Assembly (NCBI GenBank): GCA_035457505.1
Contig: DATIBL010000064.1
Location: forward strand, 1 to 18,228
DNA from: DATIBL01 sp035457505
GTDB lineage: Bacteria > Patescibacteriota > Minisyncoccia > Phycocordibacterales > UBA6899
DNA length: 18,228 nucleotides
Direction of reading: 5' to 3'
Under the pieces are notes generated by a model. The model did no database searches and was not told the DNA's origin. It was given only the letters and a program-made list of their open reading frames with translations. Made by a program: the position numbers and the translations under genes. Shown here in pieces: positions 1 through 6,160 of this stretch. The first letter of the stretch is position 1, and each line of letters starts with the position of its first letter.

Positions 1-81
1 CACTGCAACAATTTCGGTACCAAAGGCGAATCCGTGGCCCATGGCCAGCAGGAAAAACGACATCAACACGTATCTGTGCAT
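1..81 (-). CDS. Exported protein, N-terminal part only (runs off the window)
   Basis: Only the first 27 codons are inside the window; the rest lies before position 1. The ATG at 81-79 follows GGAG on the minus strand with about 6 nt spacing, and a strong promoter lies about 45 bp upstream (128-155). The peptide starts MHRYVLMSFFLLAMGHG and continues FAFGTE, a short basic start, a hydrophobic core and small residues, which reads as a secretion signal or the first membrane helix. The mature part is not visible, so no function can be given. It is too short to stand out as an ORF, but the promoter, ribosome site and signal-like start together make it convincing. Confidence 0.65.
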   Translation of the reverse strand, partial: MHRYVLMSFFLLAMGHGFAFGTEIVAV

Positions 82-127
82 GACGTACTCCTTCTGTCAG
101 TACCCAACAAACCGTTTTCCTAAAACT

Positions 128-155
128 ATCGTAGCGCGCAAGAAGCACGTGTCAA
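128..155 (-). promoter_or_regulatory. Sigma70-type promoter for the gene starting at 81
   Basis: Read on the minus strand, TTGACA (155-150) is a perfect -35 box, followed by a 16-bp spacer and TACGAT (133-128) as -10. The predicted transcript starts near 121, giving a leader of about 40 nt that contains the GGAG ribosome site. Spacer length and -10 sequence match four other promoters in this window. Confidence 0.7.
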
Positions 156-206
156 CGCCAGAAGTAAAAGGGTATGGTTCAAGGCCCCCATTTCCCCAAA
201 AGCGCA

Positions 207-290
207 CTAGAGCCCCCCCCCTTTTTTTTGCCGCGCAAAATTAAAGCTCGGCCAGAGCAGCGAATGAAACAATCGTATTGAGATAAGCAT
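207..290 (-). CDS. Short 27-aa ORF with a perfect Shine-Dalgarno, ending just after an A8G9 run
   Basis: On the minus strand a complete AAGGAGG (302-296) sits 5 nt before ATG (290-288). The frame encodes 27 residues beginning MLISIRLFHSLLW and stops at TAG (209-207), just after a run of eight A and nine G (229-213). A net shift of one base in that run would keep the frame open to a TGA at 99-97, giving about 64 residues and ending shortly before the next gene. It starts about 40 nt after the stop of the membrane protein at 332-604, so it could be co-transcribed with it. The peptide is not recognised. It may be a leader peptide, a decayed gene, a frameshifted gene or a chance ORF. The downstream gene's promoter lies inside the extended frame, which argues against the extended product. 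Confidence 0.3.
   Translation of the reverse strand: MLISIRLFHSLLWPSFNFARQKKGGGL
213..229. repeat. Homopolymer tract C9T8
   Basis: Nine C are followed directly by eight T on the plus strand (A8G9 on the minus strand). Such tracts are prone to replication slippage and to sequencing or assembly errors. Here it sits inside a short ORF with a strong ribosome site, so its exact length decides the reading frame. Confidence 0.8.
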
Positions 291-331
291 TGCGTCCTCC
301 TTGGACGACCGGCGAGTATTCTGGATGCATC

Positions 332-604
332 TTACGGACCAGCGAAAACGCGCCTCATCCGCCCAAAGATTTTTCCAGCGATGTAAACGACGATGTAAAT
401 GAAGACACTATTAAATAAAAGAAGGGCGGGAATCACCACTTGATTCTCGCGCAGATCATTTGAAATGGCGTCGATAGGCAACGACTCCGAGAGAATGAGC
501 GCCGGCTGCAACAGCCACAACTTATTCCAGCAGGCGTCGCCGCTACAAGTCACAGAAAAAAGAGCATATGCGACGAGATAGATTCCTATCGCCATGGCGC
601 ACAC
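332..604 (-). CDS. Small two-helix membrane protein of unknown function
   Basis: The protein is about 90 aa with two hydrophobic segments: one near residues 4-18 (MAIGIYLVAYALFSV) and one near 60-83 (VVIPALLLFNSVFIYIVVYI). The loop between them carries two cysteines (CSGDAC). The open frame extends upstream to a TTG at 700, but the promoter at 639-666 lies inside that extension. The start is therefore probably GTG at 604, which has GAGAGGA (619-613) 8 nt upstream; ATG at 595 is the alternative. The C-terminus is basic (GRMRRVFAGP), suggesting a cytoplasmic end. I do not recognise the family. It is somewhat richer in AT than neighbouring genes. A short ORF follows about 40 nt downstream on the same strand. 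Confidence 0.6.
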   Translation of the reverse strand: MCAMAIGIYLVAYALFSVTCSGDACWNKLWLLQPALILSESLPIDAISNDLRENQVVIPALLLFNSVFIYIVVYIAGKIFGRMRRVFAGP

Positions 605-638
605 TCTGTTAATCCTCTCAATATATGACACAGTCCAT

Positions 639-666
639 ATACTACATTCCAGAATAACATCGTCAA
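639..666 (-). promoter_or_regulatory. Promoter for the membrane protein at 604-332
   Basis: On the minus strand TTGACG (666-661) is followed by a 16-bp spacer and TAGTAT (644-639). The predicted transcript starts near 632, just upstream of the GAGAGGA ribosome site at 619-613. This placement rules out the far-upstream TTG start. Confidence 0.65.
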
Positions 667-854
667 ACAGCCGTAATGGTTCAATAGAGCTTGGACGCAA
701 TGCACTCGATAGAACTTTGCGTCATATGCCATATATCAGCAGAAAACGGGAACAGTCATCGTTTTTTGCAGTGCTTTTTGAAAAAACGGCCACAGAGATG
801 GTCTTTTTCCCGTATCCAGTTCCCATCTTGGTTCTATGGTAAAATGGGAGCAAC

Positions 855-1787
855 ATGAAAACATCTACGCTTATCGCGGGAGTTCTCCTTTTCCTTATTC
901 TTATCGGTGCGGGTGCGTATTTCTTTATGAAGCCGTCATCGGAGACGGCGTATGTCGCGGAGAAGCCGCTCGCTGTTGCGCCGACTCCCACTCCGGTCGC
1001 GCCTGAGAAAACGGCGCCGGTTGTCCCGGCGGTGAAAGAGGACACCACAAAGACAGTCCTCGGTGCGTCGGTTGAGGGGCGGAATATTGTCGCGTACCAC
1101 TTCGGAACTGGAACGAAAGAAATTCTCTTTGTCGGGGGTATTCACGGCGGGTACGAATGGAACACGGCGCTGGTTGCGTACGAACTGATGGATCACCTTG
1201 CTGCGAATCCGAAGGCGGTGCCGCCGGGAGTGAAGGTGACGGTTATTCCGGTGATGAATCCGGATGGATTGAATAAGGTTGTGGGAACGACGACGCGGTT
1301 CAGCGCTGCTCAGGTGCCGACCGGGAAGGACGCAACCGTGCCTGGCCGCTTCAATGCGAACAAGGTGGATCTCAATCGGAACTTTGATTGCGACTGGCAG
1401 CCGACGGGAACATGGCAGAACACGCCGGTGAGCGGGGGAAGCAAGGCATTCTCTGAGCCGGAGAGTATTGCGATCCAGAAATATGTCACAGCGAAGAAGC
1501 CGACAGCGGTCGTGGTCTGGTACAGCGCTGTCGGAGGCGTGTTCTCCTCAAACTGCCATAACGGCGTTTTGCCGGAGACCAAAACGCTGACGAAGATCTA
1601 TTCCGACGCGTCGAAGTACAAGGCGTATGAGGAATTCAACTTCTACGAGATCACCGGCGATATGGTGAACTGGCTCGCGAAGAACAATATTCCCGCAATC
1701 AGCGTTCTCCTCACGAATCACACGAATACAGAATGGGCGAAGAATAAAGCGGGTGTTGAGGCGGTGCTTGCGCATTACGCCAAGTGA
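855..1787 (+). CDS. Membrane-anchored M14 carboxypeptidase-like protein, probably catalytically dead
   Basis: The protein is 310 aa. An N-terminal helix (about residues 5-25) and a Pro/Ala/Val linker (35-65) would place the domain outside the cytoplasmic membrane. The M14 fold is shown by GGIHGGYEWN (H97 and E101 as first zinc ligands), NPDG and VDLNRNFDC (N174/R175 substrate-binding pair). Two key residues are replaced relative to the downstream paralogue: the third zinc ligand in WHS is Tyr (WYS, Y223), and the general-base Glu in ITVELK is Leu (ISVLLT, L285). It is therefore predicted to bind peptide or cell-wall substrate without efficient cleavage. GGGAG lies 4-5 nt before the ATG; a TATGGT/TAAAAT -10-like stretch lies just upstream. 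The paralogue begins 28 bp after its stop, so the two probably form one operon. Confidence 0.9.
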   Translation: MKTSTLIAGVLLFLILIGAGAYFFMKPSSETAYVAEKPLAVAPTPTPVAPEKTAPVVPAVKEDTTKTVLGASVEGRNIVAYHFGTGTKEILFVGGIHGGYEWNTALVAYELMDHLAANPKAVPPGVKVTVIPVMNPDGLNKVVGTTTRFSAAQVPTGKDATVPGRFNANKVDLNRNFDCDWQPTGTWQNTPVSGGSKAFSEPESIAIQKYVTAKKPTAVVVWYSAVGGVFSSNCHNGVLPETKTLTKIYSDASKYKAYEEFNFYEITGDMVNWLAKNNIPAISVLLTNHTNTEWAKNKAGVEAVLAHYAK

Positions 1788-1815
1788 TCCGCGCGGAAAT
1801 TTTCCGTCCGCTGTC

Positions 1816-2718
1816 ATGCGCTCGAAATTCTGGATCGTTGCCGTTGTGGCGCTCTTCCTGTCCATGCTCGGGGTGGGGTACTTTCTCCGCTCTGGTGTTT
1901 CGGCGCCAGCTTTGGAGTCAGCCCCGGTGAGCATTGCTCCAGTCCCGGTGCCCGAGCCCGTTCCTGCGCATGAGGTCATCGGTGCGTCTGTTCAAGGTCG
2001 TCCGATCGATGCGTATCGATACGGAGACGGCATGACGCATCTCTTGTTCGTCGGTGGGGTGCACGGCGGGTACGAATGGAACAGCGTCGCACTGGCGTAT
2101 GCGTTCATGGACTATCTGGATGCGAACCCGAGCGTGATCCCGGCGGGCATCACCGTGAGCGTTATTCCGTCATTGAATCCAGATGGGGTATACAAGGTCA
2201 TCGGGAAGGATGGTCGATTTGCCATTGAGGATGTTCCGATGGAGACCGACCACTCGCCCGGGCGATTCAATGCGCATGATGTCGATCTGAATCGAAACTT
2301 CGATTGCAAATGGAAACCCGAGAGTATGTGGCGAAGCAAGGTTGTGAGTGCGGGGACGGAGCCGTTCTCGGAGCCAGAAGCAGCGGCGCTTCGAGACTTT
2401 GTCGCAAAGGAGAAACCGGATGCGGTGATCTTCTGGCACAGTAAAGCAAATTCCGTCTATGCATCTGAATGCGAGGGAGGAATTTTGCCCGCAACGCTCG
2501 GTATGATGAATGCGTATGCCAACGCGTCCGGATATACTCCGGTTCGCACGTTCGACAGCTATGCGGTAAGCGGAGATGCAGAAGGATGGCTTGCCTCCAT
2601 CGGTATTCCTGCGATCACGGTGGAGCTGAAGACTCATGAAGCGATCGAGTGGGACAAAAATCTCGCCGGCGTGAAAGCTTTGTTTGAGCTCTATACGAAA
2701 GAAGAGGTGCCGCTGTAG
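1816..2718 (+). CDS. Membrane-anchored M14-family zinc carboxypeptidase
   Basis: The protein is 300 aa from ATG 1816, where the hydrophobic anchor (residues 5-25) begins; a more upstream ATG at 1753 would overlap the preceding gene. A Pro/Val-rich linker (about 30-52) follows. M14 signatures are GGVHGGYEWN (H83, E87), NPDG, VDLNRNFDC, WHS (H208, third zinc ligand) and ITVELK (E270, general base), so all catalytic elements are present. M14 enzymes release C-terminal residues or cut gamma-D-Glu/diaminopimelate bonds in peptidoglycan peptides. An extracytoplasmic role in peptide or wall trimming is inferred. The exact substrate class cannot be told from the sequence. It is a tandem duplicate of the gene before it, with the same spacing of motifs and the same FSEPE segment. 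The ribosome site is weak, consistent with translation from the upstream transcript. Confidence 0.92.
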   Translation: MRSKFWIVAVVALFLSMLGVGYFLRSGVSAPALESAPVSIAPVPVPEPVPAHEVIGASVQGRPIDAYRYGDGMTHLLFVGGVHGGYEWNSVALAYAFMDYLDANPSVIPAGITVSVIPSLNPDGVYKVIGKDGRFAIEDVPMETDHSPGRFNAHDVDLNRNFDCKWKPESMWRSKVVSAGTEPFSEPEAAALRDFVAKEKPDAVIFWHSKANSVYASECEGGILPATLGMMNAYANASGYTPVRTFDSYAVSGDAEGWLASIGIPAITVELKTHEAIEWDKNLAGVKALFELYTKEEVPL

Positions 2719-2788
2719 GTGGGGCGAGAGCGGAAAACAGCGGAAAGCGTAGACAGACCCCGTCTTGTCCGACCGCAGTTTGAGCGCG

Positions 2789-2826
2789 AGATGGCCAGCG
2801 GGTGAGCCGCCTGAGGCCGCCCGCCC
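2789..2826 (+). other. GC-rich nested hairpin in the gap after the M14 pair
   Basis: GCGGG near 2798 pairs with CCCGC near 2822, and an inner GCC pairs with GGC around a 6-nt loop. No T-run follows, so it is not a typical intrinsic terminator. Apart from this and the promoter at 2835, I see nothing else in the gap 2719-2905. Confidence 0.3.
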
Positions 2827-2834
2827 ATGGTCGT

Positions 2835-2863
2835 TTGCGCGCTGACCCCCCGTTTGGTACGTT
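2835..2863 (+). promoter_or_regulatory. Candidate promoter for the SbmA/BacA-like transporter
   Basis: TTGCGC (2835-2840) is followed by a 17-bp spacer and TACGTT (2858-2863), leaving a leader of roughly 35 nt before the GTG at 2906. It resembles the 16-bp-spacer promoters elsewhere in the window but is one base longer. Confidence 0.4.
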
Positions 2864-2905
2864 TGAACATAGTAGTCCGTTCGTTCATTCACATCGAGGT
2901 GAAAT

Positions 2906-3874
2906 GTGTTCAAGGCATTTTTTGCCGACCGAAGGTGGATGTTCTGGGCCTATGGCGGCGGACTCCTTTTGATCGGGCTGTTGTTTGTCCAGGTTGGGCT
3001 TTCCGTCATGCTCAGTGATTGGCGCGGCGAGTTCTACGACATGTTGCAGGCGGCGCACGCACATACGAGTACGGAATTCTACCGGAAACTCTATGAATTT
3101 TGCGAAATTACCGTTCCCTGGACCTTCCTGGGGGCGATCACAAATTACATCACCCGCCTCTACGCGCTAAGGTGGCGTGAGGCGATCACCTTCAGCTATA
3201 TTCCGCGCTGGCGGAACGTGAAAGAAGAGATTGAAGGTGCGAGTCAGCGTATCCAAGAAGATACCGCTCGTTTCGCGCGGATCGTTGAGTCGCTCGGGAA
3301 GGACGCGGTAAATGCGATCATGAAACTTATCGCTTTTTTCCCGATTCTCTGGGAGTTGAGCGATAAGGTCATCGTTGAACCGCTCAAGGGCGTACCCGGC
3401 TCCATGGTATGGGTTGCCCTCGTCACCAGCATCGGTGGTATGGTGATCTCTTGGTATGTCGGCGCAAAGTTGCCTGGACTTGAGTACAATAATCAGAAGT
3501 GTGAAGGTCTGTTTCGCAAGGAACTCGTGTACGGAGAAGATGATAAAGAGCGTTATGAGTTGGTTCAAACGCTCGTTCGGCTCTTTACCGGTGTTCGGCT
3601 GAACTATGAGCGCCTGTACTTCCATTACGGATATTTTGACCTCTGGTCGAATATGTATTTCCAGGCCATTTGGCTTGTTCCGTATATTCTGATGGGACCC
3701 GGTCTTTTTTCTGGAGCCATCACGCTCGGTGTGGTTTCGAGAACTGCGTACGCATTTGATGATGTGCATGGCAGTTTTGCGTTCTTGATCAACAATTGGA
3801 CGACGATCACGGAACTCCGCAGTATTCACTTGCGACTTTCCGAATTTGAGAAGAATCTCGATCGATTCCAATGA
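2906..3874 (+). CDS. SbmA/BacA-like inner-membrane peptide transporter
   Basis: The protein is 322 aa, shorter than E. coli SbmA (about 400 aa). The start is GTG at 2906, preceded by GAGGTG at about 4 nt; the overlapping ATG at 2904 is out of frame. Hydrophobic segments lie near residues 14-35, 67-83, 135-152, 165-185 and 250-275. The family signature is EGASQRIQEDTARF (about 110-123), like the QRI.ED..RF element of SbmA/BacA and of ABC-D half transporters, but no nucleotide-binding domain follows. SbmA and BacA are proton-driven importers of peptides and of peptide-like antibiotics such as bleomycin and microcins. Peptide uptake is the inferred role here and would suit a neighbourhood of extracytoplasmic peptidases. 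The stop codon touches a strong terminator hairpin. Confidence 0.88.
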   Translation: MFKAFFADRRWMFWAYGGGLLLIGLLFVQVGLSVMLSDWRGEFYDMLQAAHAHTSTEFYRKLYEFCEITVPWTFLGAITNYITRLYALRWREAITFSYIPRWRNVKEEIEGASQRIQEDTARFARIVESLGKDAVNAIMKLIAFFPILWELSDKVIVEPLKGVPGSMVWVALVTSIGGMVISWYVGAKLPGLEYNNQKCEGLFRKELVYGEDDKERYELVQTLVRLFTGVRLNYERLYFHYGYFDLWSNMYFQAIWLVPYILMGPGLFSGAITLGVVSRTAYAFDDVHGSFAFLINNWTTITELRSIHLRLSEFEKNLDRFQ

Positions 3875-3902
3875 ACATCTGCTCTTGTGGGCAGATGTTT
3901 TG
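3874..3902 (+). terminator. Intrinsic terminator after the transporter gene
   Basis: AACATCTGC (3874-3882) pairs perfectly with GCAGATGTT (3891-3899) around an 8-nt loop and runs into TTTT. The first stem base is the last base of the TGA stop codon. Confidence 0.85.
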
Positions 3903-3971
3903 TATCGCGCGGGGAGAAACGGGGAGGGATGGAAGAAGCGGGGACCGTCGCCGTTTATTCAACCTCCGCGG

Positions 3972-3977
3972 TACGAT
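3972..3977 (+). promoter_or_regulatory. -10-like box 6 nt before an ATG (leaderless candidate)
   Basis: TACGAT ends exactly 6 nt before the ATG at 3984, the geometry seen for leaderless transcripts. No Shine-Dalgarno and no good -35 are visible. The -10 sequence is identical to that of the strong promoter at 128-155. Confidence 0.35.
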
Positions 3978-3983
3978 ACAAGT

Positions 3984-4172
3984 ATGAATCTCAAACTCTC
4001 GTATTTTTCTACGGCAATCGTGACCTCGGTGATCATCTTTGCGCTGACGTTTCTGGCGAGTGCAGATCTCGAAGACCCAGAGATGCTCCATCACTCGGCG
4101 CTCGGCGTGGTCTTCGTGGTGAATGTCGTCTGCTACTTTCTCAGTCGCCGGAGTGAGAAGACGGGGAAGTGA
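3984..4172 (+). CDS. 62-aa two-helix membrane protein
   Basis: The ORF from ATG 3984 encodes 62 aa with two membrane helices, about residues 7-26 (FSTAIVTSVIIFALTFLA) and 39-54 (ALGVVFVVNVVCYFL). They are joined by a short acidic loop (DLEDPEM), and the C-terminal tail is basic (SRRSEKTGK), suggesting a hairpin with both ends inside. The open frame continues upstream to 3846, but that part overlaps the terminator and the transporter gene. No ribosome site is present. A TACGAT box 6 nt before the ATG suggests a leaderless mRNA. Four bases after its stop the next promoter begins. The family is unknown. Confidence 0.6.
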   Translation: MNLKLSYFSTAIVTSVIIFALTFLASADLEDPEMLHHSALGVVFVVNVVCYFLSRRSEKTGK

Positions 4173-4176
4173 TGAC

Positions 4177-4204
4177 TTGACCTGAAGCTGCAAGACGCTA
4201 GGAT
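4177..4204 (+). promoter_or_regulatory. Promoter for the first PDZ-like gene
   Basis: TTGACC (4177-4182), a 16-bp spacer and TAGGAT (4199-4204) lie about 30 bp before the ATG at 4234. The promoter of the paralogue at 6161 (TTGACA, 16 bp, TAGGGT) is nearly the same. Confidence 0.7.
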
Positions 4205-4233
4205 CGACACGGAAAGTATGCACGGGGTTTTCT

Positions 4234-5082
4234 ATGCGACGTCTTCTCGTTGCGCTTCTTTTTGCACTTGGTGCTGTTTCGGCTTCGGTCTCTGCCGCAG
4301 AACCCGATCACGGCTCTGTCGAGCTGAGCGTCGGCCGCATGTTCGCGGAATATGCGCTTGGGGGTGATGCCTCCTTGCGTGATGCTGGGATTGCACGTCT
4401 TTCTCCTGATGAGAAATTGCCGGCGCTCAAAATCCTCGCGGAGCAATACGCGGTCTGGGCAGGCGAGTTGCAGCAAAAGGTCGACCGCGCGAGCATGCTT
4501 CTGTTGAAGCATCAGCCCGGCATAGAGATCGAAGTTTTTGCCGACCCGGCGCCGGATGCTGTCTTCGTGCCGATCGTGGCCCACATCACGCGGACTTCGA
4601 TGCAGGGGCAGCCGGAACGGCAGTTGTGCGTTGGCGACGTTCTTCTTCAAGTGGAAGATACGACGCTGGTTGAGCAGGCCATCGATCAGACCATGCATCC
4701 CCTGCGTATTGGCGCAATTCTGCAAGAATATCTGGACTCGATCATCGCGATGATCGCTGCGAAGCACGGCGACACCTTCCAGGTTGTCGTTCGCAGGGGC
4801 GAAACGCTCTTGCGACTGGAACAGAGTCGTTCCGGCGCGATCAAGTTCCGAGAACATGCTGCGCGCGCAGCCGCGTCCTTCAACGAACATGTTGGCCGAG
4901 GATTGTTGCAAGTGGAGGCGAATGTCAGCCTCATCGCCGCCAGCGATCCAGTGGAAAGCGATGCTGCGGATCGGGCCATCCGGGAGGTGCTAGCGATCTA
5001 TCGCGAAACGCGCGTGGATTATCTGGCGACCATAGAGAACTATGACGTTCCTGCAGTTTGCTCGCAAGACGCAGGAATGTAG
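4234..5082 (+). CDS. Exported PDZ-like protein, copy 1
   Basis: The protein is 282 aa with a cleavable signal peptide (MRRLLVALLFALGAVSASVSA, probable cleavage near residue 22). The middle region reads like a PDZ domain: a strand near 108-122, then RQLCVGDVLLQVEDTTL (GDxLxxVxxxxV type, about 129-145), a long helix, and GDTFQVVVRRGETLLRLE (179-196). No protease domain is attached. Two cysteines matter: C132 in the PDZ-like turn and C276 near the C-terminus. Both have counterparts in the paralogue at 6161, so a disulfide tying the tail to the domain is likely. The C-terminal third is helical and Ala-rich. Role: possibly an extracytoplasmic adaptor that binds protein C-termini; no partner is identifiable. 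It has its own promoter and terminator. Confidence 0.8.
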   Translation: MRRLLVALLFALGAVSASVSAAEPDHGSVELSVGRMFAEYALGGDASLRDAGIARLSPDEKLPALKILAEQYAVWAGELQQKVDRASMLLLKHQPGIEIEVFADPAPDAVFVPIVAHITRTSMQGQPERQLCVGDVLLQVEDTTLVEQAIDQTMHPLRIGAILQEYLDSIIAMIAAKHGDTFQVVVRRGETLLRLEQSRSGAIKFREHAARAAASFNEHVGRGLLQVEANVSLIAASDPVESDAADRAIREVLAIYRETRVDYLATIENYDVPAVCSQDAGM

Positions 5083-5092
5083 GACGATCCAA

Positions 5093-5122
5093 AATCATCG
5101 AGGGTACTCGGTGATTTTTTCT
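5093..5122 (+). terminator. Intrinsic terminator after the first PDZ-like gene
   Basis: AATCATCGAG (5093-5102) pairs with CTCGGTGATT (5107-5116) around GGTA, with one G-U pair, followed by six T. Confidence 0.85.
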
Positions 5123-5151
5123 TCCATCAAACGCACCCGAATCGCATATAC

Positions 5152-5180
5152 AAAACCACCCCGCAGGTGCGGGATGGGGG
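5152..5180 (-). terminator. Intrinsic terminator for the minus-strand methyltransferase gene
   Basis: On the minus strand CCCGCA pairs with TGCGGG (5173-5160), with partial extension of the stem, and is followed by GTGG and TTTT (5155-5152). It lies about 25 bp beyond the stop codon at 5205 and faces the plus-strand terminator at 5093. Confidence 0.65.
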
Positions 5181-5204
5181 TCGTTGTACTTATTACGCCA
5201 GGAG

Positions 5205-6002
5205 TCAGCGTTTGGTGGCGACAATGAGCTGATAGTTGCCGAAGCAGAACGTATCGCGCGTGCAGGTCCATTCACCATCTTTCTCGAGGTGCCAGACCGG
5301 ATCGTGCTCGTCCCAGAGTGCGAGGCCGTAGGGTTCGAACACCAGGAAATACAACCGGCTCAACATGCGGAGCACTGGCGAGGTCGGCTTGTGGAACTCA
5401 GCGATGATCAGCTTGCCGCCGGAGCGGGTGACCCGGGCAGCTTCGTGGAGCGCTACGACCTTGAGATGATGCGGGAGCTCGTGCAGCAGGAAGAAAAGGA
5501 TATTCACCTGGACGACGCCGTTTGCGAGGTCCATTGCGACCGCGTTCTCCTGCGCAAGTTCGATTCGCGCGGCAGGGTCGAGCTTGCGCTTGGCGTTGAT
5601 GAGCTCGTTCTCAAGCAGGTCCGCGATGATGACCTTATGGGCTCCGCAGGCGCCCGCCGCGCAAACGATTCGCGGGATTACGTTGCCGAATGCGCAGGAG
5701 GTAATGAGTACGCGCTTTCCGGAGAGCACGGTGTCGCGAAGTTCTTCGACGATGCGGTCGACCATGGCTTTGTACTGGAACAGGAGGATCGCCGAGATGA
5801 TCGGCTGGAAGTCGAGCAAGCGGATGAGCCACATTTCCGAATAGACGGGGTAGATGTGGTCGGCGGCGCCGGAGGCTTTTCCTCGGATGGTGCGGAGCAT
5901 GAGTGCTCCGCGGGTGAACACAAAAAAGAATGCAGCGAGCGCACTCGCGAAGAGCACGGTTGCGGCTCCGGCGATGAGAGCGGGGTGCAGCAGGATTTCC
6001 AT
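5205..6002 (-). CDS. RquA-like class I SAM-dependent methyltransferase with N-terminal anchor
   Basis: The protein is 265 aa. Residues 8-30 form a membrane helix, and the methyltransferase core begins near residue 75. Motif I is atypical: RVLITSCAFGN (97-107) lacks the usual GxGxG, like the variant in RquA proteins. ILFFLLHELP (168-177), RSGGKLIIAEFHKP (193-206) and FEPYGLALW (222-230) also match RquA as I remember it. Known RquA uses SAM to convert ubiquinone to rhodoquinone; the N-terminal helix would suit a membrane lipid substrate. No quinone genes are nearby, so the substrate is unknown. A divergent TTGACA lies upstream at 6058-6063. The ribosome site is weak (GAGA, 6 nt). It is on the minus strand between two PDZ-like paralogues on the plus strand. 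Confidence 0.75.
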   Translation of the reverse strand: MEILLHPALIAGAATVLFASALAAFFFVFTRGALMLRTIRGKASGAADHIYPVYSEMWLIRLLDFQPIISAILLFQYKAMVDRIVEELRDTVLSGKRVLITSCAFGNVIPRIVCAAGACGAHKVIIADLLENELINAKRKLDPAARIELAQENAVAMDLANGVVQVNILFFLLHELPHHLKVVALHEAARVTRSGGKLIIAEFHKPTSPVLRMLSRLYFLVFEPYGLALWDEHDPVWHLEKDGEWTCTRDTFCFGNYQLIVATKR

Positions 6003-6034
6003 CGTTGTTCTCGGGGGATCGGATCTCTCGCTGC

Positions 6035-6063
6035 ATGCTCGCTGTCGGACGGGCGTTTGTCAA
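6035..6063 (-). promoter_or_regulatory. Candidate promoter for the methyltransferase gene
   Basis: On the minus strand a perfect TTGACA (6063-6058) is followed by 17 bp and a weak GAGCAT (6040-6035). It is back to back with the plus-strand promoter at 6102, so the gap works as a divergent control region. Confidence 0.45.
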
Positions 6064-6101
6064 TGATGGGCGGGCGCGGTGCCTGTTCCGTGCGACCGTC
6101 G

Positions 6102-6129
6102 TTGACAGAGCGCCGTCTTTCGCTAGGGT
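6102..6129 (+). promoter_or_regulatory. Promoter for the second PDZ-like gene
   Basis: TTGACA (6102-6107), a 16-bp spacer and TAGGGT (6124-6129) lie about 30 bp before the ATG at 6161. The arrangement is the same as for the paralogue at 4234. Confidence 0.7.
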
Positions 6130-6160
6130 TGGTCCGGACCTGTTTGATATGGAGCCGCAC

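Noticed and set aside
604..700. N-terminal extension of the membrane protein to a TTG at 700
   Set aside because: A promoter (661-666 and 639-644, minus strand) lies within it, there is no ribosome site at the TTG, and a good GAGAGGA site serves the GTG at 604.
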